A stretch of DNA of 64,000 nucleotides from Rhynchopus sp. YZ270_cl-10 (taxonomy: Eukaryota; Euglenozoa; Diplonemea; Diplonemida; Diplonemidae). This document shows, in pieces, positions 42,362 to 52,931 of this stretch (position 1 is its first letter; each line of letters begins with the position of its first letter). The stretch spans positions 496,001-560,000 of the forward strand of contig OZ037845.1 of the NCBI GenBank assembly GCA_964035575.1. Reading direction: 5' to 3'. The notes under the pieces were generated by a model. That model saw only the letters and a program-made list of their open reading frames with translations, ran no database searches and was not told the DNA's origin. A program made the translations under genes and the position numbers.

Positions 42362-44584
42362 TTATAACGGGGTCACGTCAGGGGAGCCGACGGTCGACAC
42401 CGCCGCACATTCTGCTTCGAACACGGAGAGAGCTTTTGCCCAATTCACCGCATCTTTGCTGGGAAGGCATTTTTTAAATTGAGCTAACGCCTCGCGGGCT
42501 TCTGAGAGCAGCCCGCTGTCCTTCGCTTTGTGAAAATTTGCGAGATGCTGCACTTCAGCCCTGGCCTCTGTGTTGATACGCTCTAGCTGGTACATCCATT
42601 CCCCTTCTTCAACGGTTTTGATGTTGGTTGTGTAGGACGCCCCGTGGTTCAGCTCTGTGTAGTGTACACGCACCTTGGTTGCCACTAAGAAGGCTTCGAC
42701 GTAAGGCAACTGCGCCAACAGCTGATTCGAGACTACCACAGGAAAGCCGAGGTGGCGTGCAAGGCTTGCCATAGATGACGCACCATCCAACAGATCGACA
42801 CCAAGAACCGAATGCCTGTGTGCAGAGTCCCCTAGAATACCACTAAAGGATTTGCAGCCGTGCACCCCAATGGTAACGTTTTTGAAGCCAGTGGATCCCT
42901 TCAGGGTGCCTTGGGAGACGGCGAAGGAGAAGTGAATAGCATTGTCCTTCGCATTGCTGAGCCACGAAAACGCAATCTTCCCGCCCTGCACCACAGAGAC
43001 CCTCCCTGCATGCGCAGTGGCCACCCCATGAACAGCAGAGAAAAAGGTTCCAAAGGCCTTCTGCGCATGCACCCGATCCTTCACCACTACTTGAGGAAAG
43101 TCTGCAATGTCCAGCACACAGCACACTGCGCCTGGGAAGATCTTTACCCCAAGACCAAGCGACACCCCGCCGCGCATATTCTTCGCGGAGACAACAGAAG
43201 ACGCGGAGGCGATGGTTCCTCCCCGCGACCTCTTGCTTGCAGTTTGGGAGACCGAGGAGGTTTCCGGCCTGTCGGTGCTGTCTTCATCAGACGAGACTTC
43301 TTGGGGAAGAAACGTTTTCACCTTTTTAAGCATACGCACTGATTGCCAGAAGCCTTGGTACAGCGATCCAACCTCTTTGAGGATGCTGGTCTCGGGGACG
43401 TGCTCAATGTATAAGGAATCGGTGTTCATCGACGCGATTTCGTCGAATGCGACGGCAACCTTGCGGATAGGGTAAATGAACATCATTGCTAATGCAATAG
43501 AAGCTACCACCGCCCCAGCAACTAATCCAATGACAATCAGCCGGGTCGTTTTGTTGCTGTCCTCAATGCGAGCAAAGAAGTGCGACCTCGGCACCGCCAT
43601 CACCAAAATCCAATTCAAATTCTCATGCCTCAACTGCCTCATCTGCACCCAATGCCCTCCACCATAGCCTATCTCTTGGTGCCCCTTTACATCCCACTCC
43701 GCCACTGGCATAGGAAACACCTCTGTACCAAGGTAATGCAACAAACCATCCCCCGAGGTGGCTAATGTGTATCGGGTGTACACCTTGGGTTCTGATTCAG
43801 CAAAGGGTTGGGAGTGCTGGGTGCTTGCAATGAGAGTATGCTCAGGGTCCATGAGCGCAAGCACACTTTCCGGCGAGATTTTGTACTGATTGAGATCAAT
43901 ATCACGTAGGTTCGATGACACCATAACCCCACCACGCAAAGACCCATCACCATTCAACAATGGCCACGTCAACGATACCTGCAGGCCTGGAGACACCAAA
44001 TTCGGGTTCAAACTGACAAACACATCACTCCAGATCGGCACATTCTTTTCAATGGTATGCGGGTTATCCCGAATAATAACATAATACGGCCTGTTCAGAA
44101 TGTCCATCGCGAAGTGAAACAGAAAGGGATCACTGTCGTTATATTTCCCTGTGTTTTTATCCAACATTTTGTAGATTGTGATGGTGCTGTCTGTGTTAAG
44201 GTCGACCACAGAGTTTCCTTCCATGTCTACCAGACAACCACGCCGTGTTGCGTCATCCATGTAGACATCCCAGGACGCGAATTTAGTGTGGTTTTTGTAT
44301 TCTATAGCGTTTTGTATCTTGGGATGTTGGCATGAAGTGCCATTGTAGTGGCCTATCTCGACGCCGTATTTCATGCCGTGTAGATGGTCTACGATTTCCA
44401 TGATAAAACCGTCCATGATGTCGCCATACGTTGTCCCAATGATCCGTTCCGAGAGTGCAAGTGATATATCAGAAATAGAGTCCTTTGCATTCAACCTCGT
44501 AATCTCAAACGTAAGAACAGAAGACATACACACCAACCCACTAATAAGCAACACAAACGGAAGTAACGTCGGAACACTAAACAT
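42362..44584 (-). CDS. Cache-HAMP receptor with degenerate cyclase domain
   Basis: The ATG at 44584 starts MFSVPTLLPFVLLISG, a signal or first membrane helix, giving 740 aa; the upstream open frame to 44881 lacks protein-like sequence. A Cache-like extracellular sensor spans ~30-345, the second membrane helix ~345-370 (LIVIGLVAGAVVASIALAMM), and a HAMP-like linker ~370-420. A Ser-rich spacer follows, then a class III cyclase fold at ~480-625. That domain shows VLDIADF, keeping the first metal-type Asp, and IGVHGCKSFSGILGD, then GVDLLDGASSMASLARHLG. The second metal Asp region (GDG in active enzymes) reads QGGK. It is therefore probably a pseudocyclase or a partner of an active subunit; trypanosomatids have related one-pass receptor cyclases. 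Confidence 0.75.
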   Translation of the reverse strand: MFSVPTLLPFVLLISGLVCMSSVLTFEITRLNAKDSISDISLALSERIIGTTYGDIMDGFIMEIVDHLHGMKYGVEIGHYNGTSCQHPKIQNAIEYKNHTKFASWDVYMDDATRRGCLVDMEGNSVVDLNTDSTITIYKMLDKNTGKYNDSDPFLFHFAMDILNRPYYVIIRDNPHTIEKNVPIWSDVFVSLNPNLVSPGLQVSLTWPLLNGDGSLRGGVMVSSNLRDIDLNQYKISPESVLALMDPEHTLIASTQHSQPFAESEPKVYTRYTLATSGDGLLHYLGTEVFPMPVAEWDVKGHQEIGYGGGHWVQMRQLRHENLNWILVMAVPRSHFFARIEDSNKTTRLIVIGLVAGAVVASIALAMMFIYPIRKVAVAFDEIASMNTDSLYIEHVPETSILKEVGSLYQGFWQSVRMLKKVKTFLPQEVSSDEDSTDRPETSSVSQTASKRSRGGTIASASSVVSAKNMRGGVSLGLGVKIFPGAVCCVLDIADFPQVVVKDRVHAQKAFGTFFSAVHGVATAHAGRVSVVQGGKIAFSWLSNAKDNAIHFSFAVSQGTLKGSTGFKNVTIGVHGCKSFSGILGDSAHRHSVLGVDLLDGASSMASLARHLGFPVVVSNQLLAQLPYVEAFLVATKVRVHYTELNHGASYTTNIKTVEEGEWMYQLERINTEARAEVQHLANFHKAKDSGLLSEAREALAQFKKCLPSKDAVNWAKALSVFEAECAAVSTVGSPDVTPL

Positions 44585-45362
44585 TTTTGGATTTTTTTTG
44601 ACCTTGGGAGGGAAGGGGGGAAGGGTGGGAAGAGGGGAGGAGAGAGGAAAAAATTGGAGGAAAAAATAGTGAAGGAATGAGAGGGAAAGTACTATATCGA
44701 TGTTGGGGGGAATAGGTTCTAAAAAAAAGGGGGAAAAAATATCTCTAGAATTTTGGGTGTGAAACAACCACAAAAAAGGGGGATGCCTAGATACCTCAAA
44801 AAAGGCAGATGGGGTAGGTTCCTCATCACAATTTTTTTCGTGTTGACTACCGAGGTTTTGTCGGGGAATTTGGGAGTGCATTTAATTGCAAAGAAAGGTT
44901 GACGAACACCGTATAAAAAGTGAAGTTATTAATGCAGTCACCTCCGACTGACCCACGTACGATGCCAGCCATCCGGATGAAAGCACAAGTACCCTGCGGC
45001 CTACAATAGCAGATGTAAAAAAATCGTTTGAATAAATCAGTGGAGTTGTCCGCTTGCAAAAACTCCATTTCCTACTGGGAACTCCCCTCTCACTTCGTTG
45101 CAATAACGTTTGAGCACATGCAGCCTACTTTGATACCACAGACATGCTGCCTGGGAGCCCTGCTACCGTATCACTCCACTGCCACAATCTGCCACCCTCC
45201 ACGGCTGACTACCGAACAACCGAATAACCTGCTTTGAAAGAATCTCCCTCAGGTACATGACACAAAGAGCTTCTCCTCCCCTCCCTCCCCCTTCTCTCTT
45301 TCAAACTCCGCTATTTCTTTCGGTCCACATTATCCGCATTGGTTTCACATAAGATTCTCACC
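44585..45362. other. Spacer with an F-type module
   Basis: Positions 44925-44975 (GAAGTTATTAATGCAG, then CACCTCCGACTGACCCACG, then TACGATGCCAG) nearly duplicate 34663-34715. No gene is seen. Confidence 0.5.
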
Positions 45363-46184
45363 CTACTGCTTAGCCCATCGTACCGACTCTGTCATTGACG
45401 ACGCTGTTGAAGCAACAGACTGTGCTCGACTTCTTTCATGACTATTCTGCGACACAAAACTCTTTAATGCTGTTGCAGCAAACCGCGCACCCCCTGGACC
45501 AAGACTCCCAGAAGACATCGATGATGGGACCCTCCACAACGCAACACCTACCCCACCCCCACCCGACCCACCCTCACTTCTTCTCTCCTGAACATCATGC
45601 AATGGCGACGGCGACGGCGACACCGACACACTACTCCCTCTTCTCCTCAATGGCAACGGTGGATCTGGCGCCTGGTAATGCGACTGCCTCGGTACACTCT
45701 GTGGGGAAGGTTCATATCGTCCAGGGGCTGCAGGGAGGCTTGGTTGGGGAGGGTCGGGGAGGGCTTCTACGAGAGCATCGTGGTGGGTTTGAAGACGTCG
45801 GGTGGTGGGTGCACGGCTGTTGCGTCTGCATGCAGCGAAGAAGAAGAGACGACGGTAGTAAGGTGAGAGGTAGATGACGTAGGAGAGAGAGGTGCGTTGG
45901 GTGGCCACGCGTGTTGCTTGGCTAGCGAGTTGTGTGTTGAGGCGTACGGCACGGCGCAGTTCTCGTTCCAAAGCGTCGGTGCGTGCTGCCTCACGTAGTA
46001 CCAAGTCCTCTCTTCGTTTCCTCTCCGCCCTCCATTCCTCCCTCAACTCCTCGACCTCCCGTTTCAACCCTTCACATTCCTGCTCTTTTCGTGTCAACGC
46101 AACTTCGAGAAGGGATTGGTGGTGGTGTGGATATATTGCACCGCCTTCTGGGCATTCATATCCAACGGGAGGGGCGTATTGCAT
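45363..46184 (-). CDS. Coiled-coil protein with Pro/Ser-rich tail
   Basis: A 273-aa frame. Residues ~25-100 form an Arg/Glu-rich coiled coil (VALTRKEQECEGLKREVEEL and on). Residues ~105-120 are a Tyr/Phe-rich stretch whose DNA is pyrimidine-rich and ends in CTGCATGCAG, so an unrecognised intron may lie there. The tail is Pro-, Ser- and Gly-rich (SVSVSPSPSP) and ends ASSMTESVRWAKQ. No family is recognised; a cytoskeletal role is a guess. Confidence 0.5.
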   Translation of the reverse strand: MQYAPPVGYECPEGGAIYPHHHQSLLEVALTRKEQECEGLKREVEELREEWRAERKRREDLVLREAARTDALERELRRAVRLNTQLASQATRVATQRTSLSYVIYLSPYYRRLFFFAACRRNSRAPTTRRLQTHHDALVEALPDPPQPSLPAAPGRYEPSPQSVPRQSHYQAPDPPLPLRRRGSSVSVSPSPSPLHDVQERRSEGGSGGGGVGVALWRVPSSMSSGSLGPGGARFAATALKSFVSQNSHERSRAQSVASTASSMTESVRWAKQ

Positions 46185-47405
46185 CAGGGTGAGGGTGAGG
46201 GTGAGGGGGGAGTGGAGGGTAAGGCAGCAGAAGGGTGTAATGAATACTCTGAAATGTTAGAGTCAAAAGGGGGCAGGAGAATAGAGGGAAAATGTGTTGT
46301 GTAGTGTTCTGGAAAAATGGAGAATATTTGAGTACAAAAGTGTGTCGCAAAAACAGAGTAATAGTGTTGCTATCGGGGGAAAAAGGAGGGGGCTACTCAA
46401 AGCAGGAAAAGGATGGGGAAGGGTGGTGTTTTTGCTTCAATTTGTTTTCTTCTGTTGAGGATGTGGTCCTGATCAAAAACCTATGGGTTTTACGTTAGTT
46501 TCAGGCCCGCCTTTCCCATATTTGTAAAAGTGCAAACAAAGGGAAAAGGAGAGAGTACACACAAAAAAATCCTAAAGACAGAGAGAAGATCATGCCAGAC
46601 ATCACACAGAGCAACGGCAAACTTGGTGCGCATTGTCGGTGTGGTGTGTTTGCACGTGGGGCGGGGAGGAAAGGGAAAAGGGAAATAAAAAGGAATAAAA
46701 CTTGAAAGATGAATGTGCTTTTCGTGCACACACATCTTTAACTCAAAAGAAAAGCAAATAATTGATTGTTTATAGAGCGCAGCCCAAAACACACATTCCG
46801 CACCGTACAGGCACAGCTTCCCCTCTCTGTCTCTGTCCCCCGCACGATCAAGTCAACGTTCCAGTCCACACCTTGCAGGTGTGGTAGTGAAGTTGCGCAC
46901 AGGGGATGATAGTTTTAAGGATGGAAGCACTGCAGACGAGGTGGTGTCTGCAGGGAAAGGGTCCTGGACAAACATGACAAAAGAAGGACACAAAAAGGGG
47001 ACACAACAATGCGAACATGGAAAATAGAAAAAAGTGACATAACCGAAAAATGTGCGTTTCAAAACAACAACGTGCCCCTCAAAAGAGGGAAATCGTCAGG
47101 TGAAAAAAAAAAGCAGTTGCAAAGTTGTTACTGCGAATGAGGAAGACGCAAGACAGGAGAAGAAGGATCTCATGTGTGCTGGCAGCCTCGCTTTGTCACA
47201 TCCACAAAAAAGCAACTGCTAATATAAAAGCCCGAAAAAAACGAGAACACGTTGTAAAAACGACACAATGCGAATATTTTAAAGTAGAGAAAAGAGAAAA
47301 GGGAAAACTTGAAAAACTAGCATATGATCCCACCTGCAAAGAAAAAGTGCAGCCAAGAAAACATTTGTAAGCTGAGCACTGTCACAGTCACAGCCACAGC
47401 CACAC
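46185..47405. other. Spacer with E-type hairpin
   Basis: An E module at about 46703-46735 folds as TGTGC-TTTTCGT-GCACA (46714-46730). The remainder is A-rich. No gene is seen. Confidence 0.5.
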
Positions 47406-48617
47406 TCAGATGCACTGTCCACGGCCCTCGCTGTCCAGCATGCAGCGCTTCTGGTCACCGCAGTCCATGAGCACACACTGGTTGAACACACAGCAGCTGG
47501 CGCCGTCAGATCCCGCAACGCACACGTGGTCACGCGCAGTGCAGCCGGTGGAGGCTGTGCACGACGCCTTGTCTCCGCACATGGCCTGCTTCCTGCAGAT
47601 CACGTCCTCGCAGCAGCCATCCTGCTTCTGGTCAGTCACCTCCACACAGGCGCTGGTGCTTCCCGTGAGCAGTGCCAGCAGCATGTCGATTCTGCAGATG
47701 AGTGCGTCTGTGCCCTCAACAGCGCCGTAGCCGGCAGGGCAGGAAAGCGGGGCGGGGCAGCAGGGCTCCTCGTCACGCACGCAGCACTTCTGGCACCTTG
47801 GGCCCTGGCAGGTAGGGTCAACGGTGCAGGTGTAGCCAGGCTTGCAGGCGTCAAAGCCTGTGCCACAGGTGGGGCCCTGTGCGGAGCAGAAGGAGGGGGT
47901 CGGCGGGGTCGGGGGGGTCTCCTTCACACAGGTTCCGGGTGCGTCGCACGTCGGCTCCGAGCACTGGCAGGTGAGTCCCGAAGCACACCTGTTGTAGAAG
48001 CAGGGCAGGGTGTAGCCGCCACAGCCCGCACCCTCAGGCTGGTAGTCAACACACTCCTTTGTTGTGAGGCATGCGAACCGGTCGGGCGAGGAGGTGTCGC
48101 GTGTGGCGCGGCAGAACTGCGTGCTCGGGCAGTCGGCGTTCGTGTCGCACCCGTTCACAACAGTAGGGGCCGGAGGGGCGGTCTCCTTCACACAGGTTCC
48201 AGGTGCGTCGCACGTCGGCTCCGAGCACTGGCAGGTGAGCCCCGAAGCACACCTGTTGTAGAAGCAGGGCAGGGTGTAGCCGCCACAGCCCGCACCCTCA
48301 GGCTGGTAGTCAACACACTCCTTTGTTGTGAGGCACGCAAAAAGGTCGGGCGAGGAGGTGTCACGTGTAGCGCGGCAGAACTGTGTTTTCGGGCAGTCTG
48401 CGTTCGTGTCACACCCCTGCACAATCTGCCTGCACGTGATGGTGGTGCAGCACGCAGACGCTGTCGTGCACGTACCGCTCTGCAGTCCCTCTGGTGTGCA
48501 CGGTGTCGCCGTCTCCACAAACCCAAGCGGGCAGGTGGGGTGCTGCAGGCAGCAGTTCACGTCTGCAGACGCGACAGACGCGAGCAGTGCTGACACGGTG
48601 ATTGAGAGCATCTTCAT
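47406..48617 (-). CDS. Secreted Cys-rich protein with internal duplication
   Basis: The ATG at 48617 starts a clear signal peptide (MKMLSITVSALLASVASA), giving 403 aa; the open frame to 48827 upstream is not protein-like. The mature protein is very Cys-rich. Two ~85-residue units (GCDTNADCPxTQFCRATRD, then CVDYQPEGAGCGGYTLPC, then CDAPGTCVKE) at roughly 65-230 are almost identical, also in DNA (48180-48420 and 47930-48165). They are followed by three shorter Cys-rich blocks (CSAQGPTCGTGFDACKPGYTC; CCPAPLSCPAGYG; CGDKASCTASTGC). It was not assigned to a named domain. It is likely extracellular, disulfide-rich and possibly a matrix or defence protein. Confidence 0.75.
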   Translation of the reverse strand: MKMLSITVSALLASVASADVNCCLQHPTCPLGFVETATPCTPEGLQSGTCTTASACCTTITCRQIVQGCDTNADCPKTQFCRATRDTSSPDLFACLTTKECVDYQPEGAGCGGYTLPCFYNRCASGLTCQCSEPTCDAPGTCVKETAPPAPTVVNGCDTNADCPSTQFCRATRDTSSPDRFACLTTKECVDYQPEGAGCGGYTLPCFYNRCASGLTCQCSEPTCDAPGTCVKETPPTPPTPSFCSAQGPTCGTGFDACKPGYTCTVDPTCQGPRCQKCCVRDEEPCCPAPLSCPAGYGAVEGTDALICRIDMLLALLTGSTSACVEVTDQKQDGCCEDVICRKQAMCGDKASCTASTGCTARDHVCVAGSDGASCCVFNQCVLMDCGDQKRCMLDSEGRGQCI

Positions 48618-49423
48618 CTTCGAAGGGTGCTGTTTGTTTGTGTTGTGTGCAATGTTCCTGTCGGAATGTGGTGTGGTGTGCGAGGGGCTTGCTTTGGGGT
48701 GGTGAGGTGGTGACAAAGTAGCAAAAGGATGGGCAACACAGGGGACGAACGGTGCCAAAACGCAGAAGTGGGAAGTGTTGGGGAGACTATGGCTTCTTTT
48801 TATTTTCCAACTTTTTTGGGTATTCAAATAGAAGGGGGTAATATAATGACATTGCAGGGGAGGGAGTCACACAAAAGAAGTGAAGTTCATAGAAAGAAAA
48901 GAAGGAGTAGTTGAATCTGCCTCAGGAACACACACACACACATCTAACTAAAGCAAGGTGCAATGAAGTCCAACACGCCTCTGCGGACGCAGGCACAAAA
49001 AGCTATTTTGTTGTTGTCTTTTTCTTTGGTATTGCGTGAGGGTTGGCTCAACAGAAATGAAACGGGGTGAGCGGGTAGGGAGACTGCAAAATCAGTGGGG
49101 AAAATCGTTGCTTGCTTTTTCGCCTAATGGAAACATCAAATGTAACCACAACGCAAAAACAAAAGCAAAAACAAAAAAAACGGGGTTTGGAAGTACATCA
49201 GGGGACACCATGTGTGGTAATGACACACAGACCCAAATGGAGGACTTTGTTTTACTCACATGGTGGTAGCACATACTATAAAACACTGAAACAAAAAAAA
49301 CGGCTAATACAAGGCAAACTGTACAAACAAATGCCATCCAACTACGTTGCGACAACACATTTAGGGAATAACAACAGGGGGGTATGGGTATCTAGGGGGT
49401 TCCTGGGAACTGGGGAAGGGTGC
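48618..49423. other. Spacer with E and F modules
   Basis: An E-like unit near 48908-48945 (TGCCTCAGGAACACACAC) is followed by an F unit at 48958-48996 (ACGCCTCTGCGGACGCAGGC). No gene is seen. Confidence 0.45.
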
Positions 49424-50963
49424 TCAGACTCTGTCGGGGTAGAACTGAGCGTAGTTGGCGGACATAGCTGTCTCGTACGAAGCGAGACGTGCCGATGTGC
49501 TGCCACCACCCACCTGGGAGTAGTTGAGTGGTGTGGGTGCAGGTGGTGCCATGGAAACGCTCTGCAGAGGTGACGCGTTGCCGGTGGCGGCGTGTGAAGC
49601 ACGTGGCGGGCTGGCACGAGTGGTGCGGCCAGTGAAGCTCTGGAAGTCCTGACGCAGCTTCATCTCCTTGGACTCAAGGCTGTCGCGCTGCTCCCTCAAA
49701 CGCACCTCCTGCTCAAGCAGCGGTTTCTCCTCATCATCCACCTGCCTGCGGCGTGCGTTGAAGTCAACGTTCTCCTGTTCCAGCTGCTGCACAGTGCGTT
49801 CCTGCCCGTCCACAGCCTGTCCTGCGTTCACCTCCTCTGCCTTGCGCTGTGCCTCACGCTCCTTCGCAGCAAGCAGGTCACGCTGGTCCTGGTCGCGCTG
49901 TGCCAGCTGGCGTGCCACCTCGTTCGCAGCGTCACGCAGGGCTGCGGCAGCCGCACGCTCACGCTCCTGGCGTGCAGCCACCTCCGCCTCCGCGTCCGCA
50001 GCACGGTCGCCAGCAACGTGCACCTCACGACGTGCCTCGTTCTCCGCAAGCACCGCATCCTGCTCGCGTGTCTGTGCCTGCGACAGCTCCCCACGGCAGC
50101 GCTCTGCTGCCGTGCGCTGCATCTCCACCTCGCGGTGCTGCTCTGCAAGCACACGCTCAATCTCACGCAGACGCTCCTCCGCCTTCGCCACCTCCTGCTC
50201 CTGCGCCTGCAGCCTGCGTGCTGCCACCTCCACAGCACGCTGTGCCTCCGCAAGCTCAATCTGACGCTGCCTTTCCCTGTCCTTCGCACGGTTCAGCTCA
50301 GCCATGCGCTCACGCAGCTCCTGACGGGCACGCTCTGTTTCGTCGTGTGCAGACTCAAGTGCGCTCTGTTGGTGGTGTGGTGTGGTTAAAGTGTTCTTGA
50401 AGTGGAACAGTGATGAAGGTGAACACAAACAACAAAACACACCTTTGCCTGTGCCTCACGTGCCTGCACATCTGCCACAATCTGCAGCTGTGTCTGCAGC
50501 TTGTGGTCTGCAGCATCAGTCTCCTGCTGAGCCTGTGCATACGCAGCACGTGCAGCTGCCTCGCGACTGCGCAGCTCGTCCAGCAGACGCTTGGCCTCCT
50601 CAATCGCCTCCTTCTGCGCAATCTCCGTCCAGAAGTCCTTCGCACGGTAGTACACACAGTCAATCAGCGTGGGGTACATCTCCCCAAAGCGCTGGAACTC
50701 CGCCAGCGACACAACACGGTCCTGGTTCGAGTCCGCCTTCTCAAACAGGTCCTGCACGGTTGCTGAGGTGAACCCGACATTCAGCCTTCTGAAGCCAGAC
50801 GAGAACGCCTCCGTGTCCAGCGAGCGTGTCTTCCTTGTGTCAAAGTCCTCAAACAGACGTCTCACCTGTTGTGTGCGAAGAACATGGGCCAGCACGCTTC
50901 ACTCTTGTCACATACCTTCTCGTCGTGGTTCGCGTGGTCGGGGAATGCTGCGGCGGCTGTCAT
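49424..50963 (-). CDS. EF-hand coiled-coil protein, copy 1
   Basis: Three exons, 50916-50963, 50443-50865 and 49424-50365, join in phase into 470 aa. After a short leader (MTAAAAFPDHANHDEK) comes an EF-hand pair: a weak first hand (DFDTRKTRSLDTEAFSSGF) and a good second hand (DSNQDRVVSLAEF, with D-x-N-x-D-x-V and Glu at position 12). Residues ~100-400 are a continuous Ala/Arg/Glu/Gln coiled coil, and the C-terminal ~70 residues are Pro/Ser-rich with a Tyr-rich end. Calcium-responsive EF-hand plus long coil fits a flagellar or paraflagellar-rod type protein, which is inference. The tail differs completely from copy 2. Confidence 0.85.
50366..50442 (-). other. 77-nt intron, EF-hand gene copy 1
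   Basis: Donor GTGTGTTTTG at 50442 and acceptor CACCAACAG ending at 50366. Identical by eye to the second intron of copy 2 (57184-57260). The first intron is 50866-50915 (GTATGT...CAACAG, 50 nt). Confidence 0.8.
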
Positions 50964-52931
50964 TGTTGTGGTGGTGGCTTGTCTTGGGTGTCTGTCAGGT
51001 GGTGTGTTCAAATCACTTTTTTGGTAGCTGCGAAGTGCGCAAGCCACTGGGGGTTATTTGAGTAATGTATGAAGCGTAGCACGGCACATCAAACTTGTGG
51101 GGACAAAAAAGACTTCTATACTGACAGAACGTGGGGAGCGAACCAGTCGGTTCAGCAAAAGGCATTGATTTTTTCCTATTTTTTCCTTACACACAAAGGA
51201 ACAGCAACACCTGCAACAGTACCACCGGGCGGTCACGCCTCAGGGCCAGCTCTACCCATATCCCCTTACACCTTGTATAAAAAGACTCCCAACCCATCGT
51301 TCTTTTAGCTGTTTATTGCACCAGAGAGGACACTATCAGAATATATTTGCATTGTGATGGCAAACACAGATAGAAGCTCAGGCGGAACAAGGGTCCCGAT
51401 CTCACTCATAAGGCAATGAATGAACTTCAGTGAATAATAAAAAAAAAGCAAATAAAGGTTGGAACTAATCCAGATCAAGGCAGGTGTGCTCTGTTGAGAG
51501 TCACCACAAAAGAAAAGTACTAAAGTTGAATGAAAGAGAAAAAAAGAGTTGAAAAGTGGAAAAAACGATGAATGGGCCTGTCGGGTCACATCATCTATTT
51601 CCAGATTTTTTTTTAAAGAGAAAGGAGCAGTTGGCAGTTGACATACCAAACCTTAGGCTTACACCTACTTCGACTTGGAGAAAGAGATTTTGAAGAATAA
51701 AAAATTCTACTGTTGCAGGTTTAATAGGGAGAAGAGACTTGAAAGAAAGAAGGCAGGGAAAACACATCACAAAAAAAGGTTTACAAGATGACCCTCTCAT
51801 GCTTGGTCACCTTGATCACATTCAAAGGAGGGGTGTAAGTTGGACAGAACAGGTTGGTTAAGATGACCCTGGCCTTTCGCGATTAGCCGCGTTCTAAAGA
51901 GACGTTAACAACTTACCAAATCTGTCTTTCAATGAGAAAAAGTTCATAATATGAACCTAAGCTTCTCGTGAGTAGTCACCTCACAAAAAAAAGTTGCAAT
52001 TTGTTACAGCACACTGAGATTTATTTTCCTCTTGAAGCAGATCTCCTTTTTTTCGGGGGGAAAGCACATTTGAGGCGAAAGACCCTTTAAAAAAAGCTGA
52101 ACACAAAAAGCTTGTCAATAACAAAACAAAAATGAAGAAAAAGACGCCTCTGCAGAGACAGGAGACGGGCAATACAAGAAAATTGAAAGATGAACATGTC
52201 TCTTACACATATGAATGCATGCACATCTGAAAAGAAAGAAAGAACAGTTTATAAGATGGCCCTAAGCCTCTCGTGCTTAGTCACCTTTGGGGAAATAAAA
52301 CTGGAATGTGTCTCTGCAGCTCATCTCTCAATAGAAAACTGTGAGATCAACGCAAGCCTCACATTGCTTAGTTACTTTGGGGGGAGAAATACCCTATAAA
52401 AAAAAGCACACACTGCGGTATGAAGTGAAAGCCGAAAAAGTGCAAAATAATGAATCGGGTGGTCAGGCCTGCATCCATCTTGAGGGCTGTCAGGAGGGTT
52501 ACTTTAAAAAAGAAATGTTAACTTTCTCAGTGCACACTACGCACTCAACACAAACTAAAAAAAGCAAAAGAAAATGACACGGAAGTGCCTTTTCTTTTTT
52601 GAACATCTTTCATCATCACACTACTCCCCTTCCCCTCCTCCCCCTCCTCCCCTCTGAGACACCCAACTCTCCTGCCCTACTCTTAACGGCTTTGCATGGA
52701 GTCGGCCCTCCTTAGTGCTTGCCCCATGAAGATGTTTGGTTGCACCTGTTGGGTGTGGGTGTGGGTGTGGTTTGATAACAGATTTAAAATGGGTAACGCC
52801 TGAACGGAGTACAGCCCACTTGGTGTGGGTGTGGATTCTCTTTCGAACTATGTTTACTCAAAAAAAAACCAGAAAAATTGCATAAAAGACCTGCACCTTC
52901 ATATTTTTAGACACCACCACAACACATTAAG
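50964..52931. repeat. Spacer with an array of D, E and F modules
   Basis: D-type modules lie at about 51780-51825, 51862-51900, 51951-51985, 52248-52290 and 52341-52380, an F-type at about 52141-52170 and an E-type at 52183-52230. The copy at 52262-52280 folds perfectly as CTAAGC-CTCTCGT-GCTTAG. A GGGTGTGGGTGTGG tract occurs near 52750. No gene is seen. Confidence 0.55.

Noticed and set aside
49668-50400. Long plus-strand Ser/Arg- and Leu/His-rich frames opposite the EF-hand gene
   Set aside because: They are mirror readings of the biased GAG/GCA codon use in the coiled coil; the same mirror frames appear opposite copy 2 (56458-57218).
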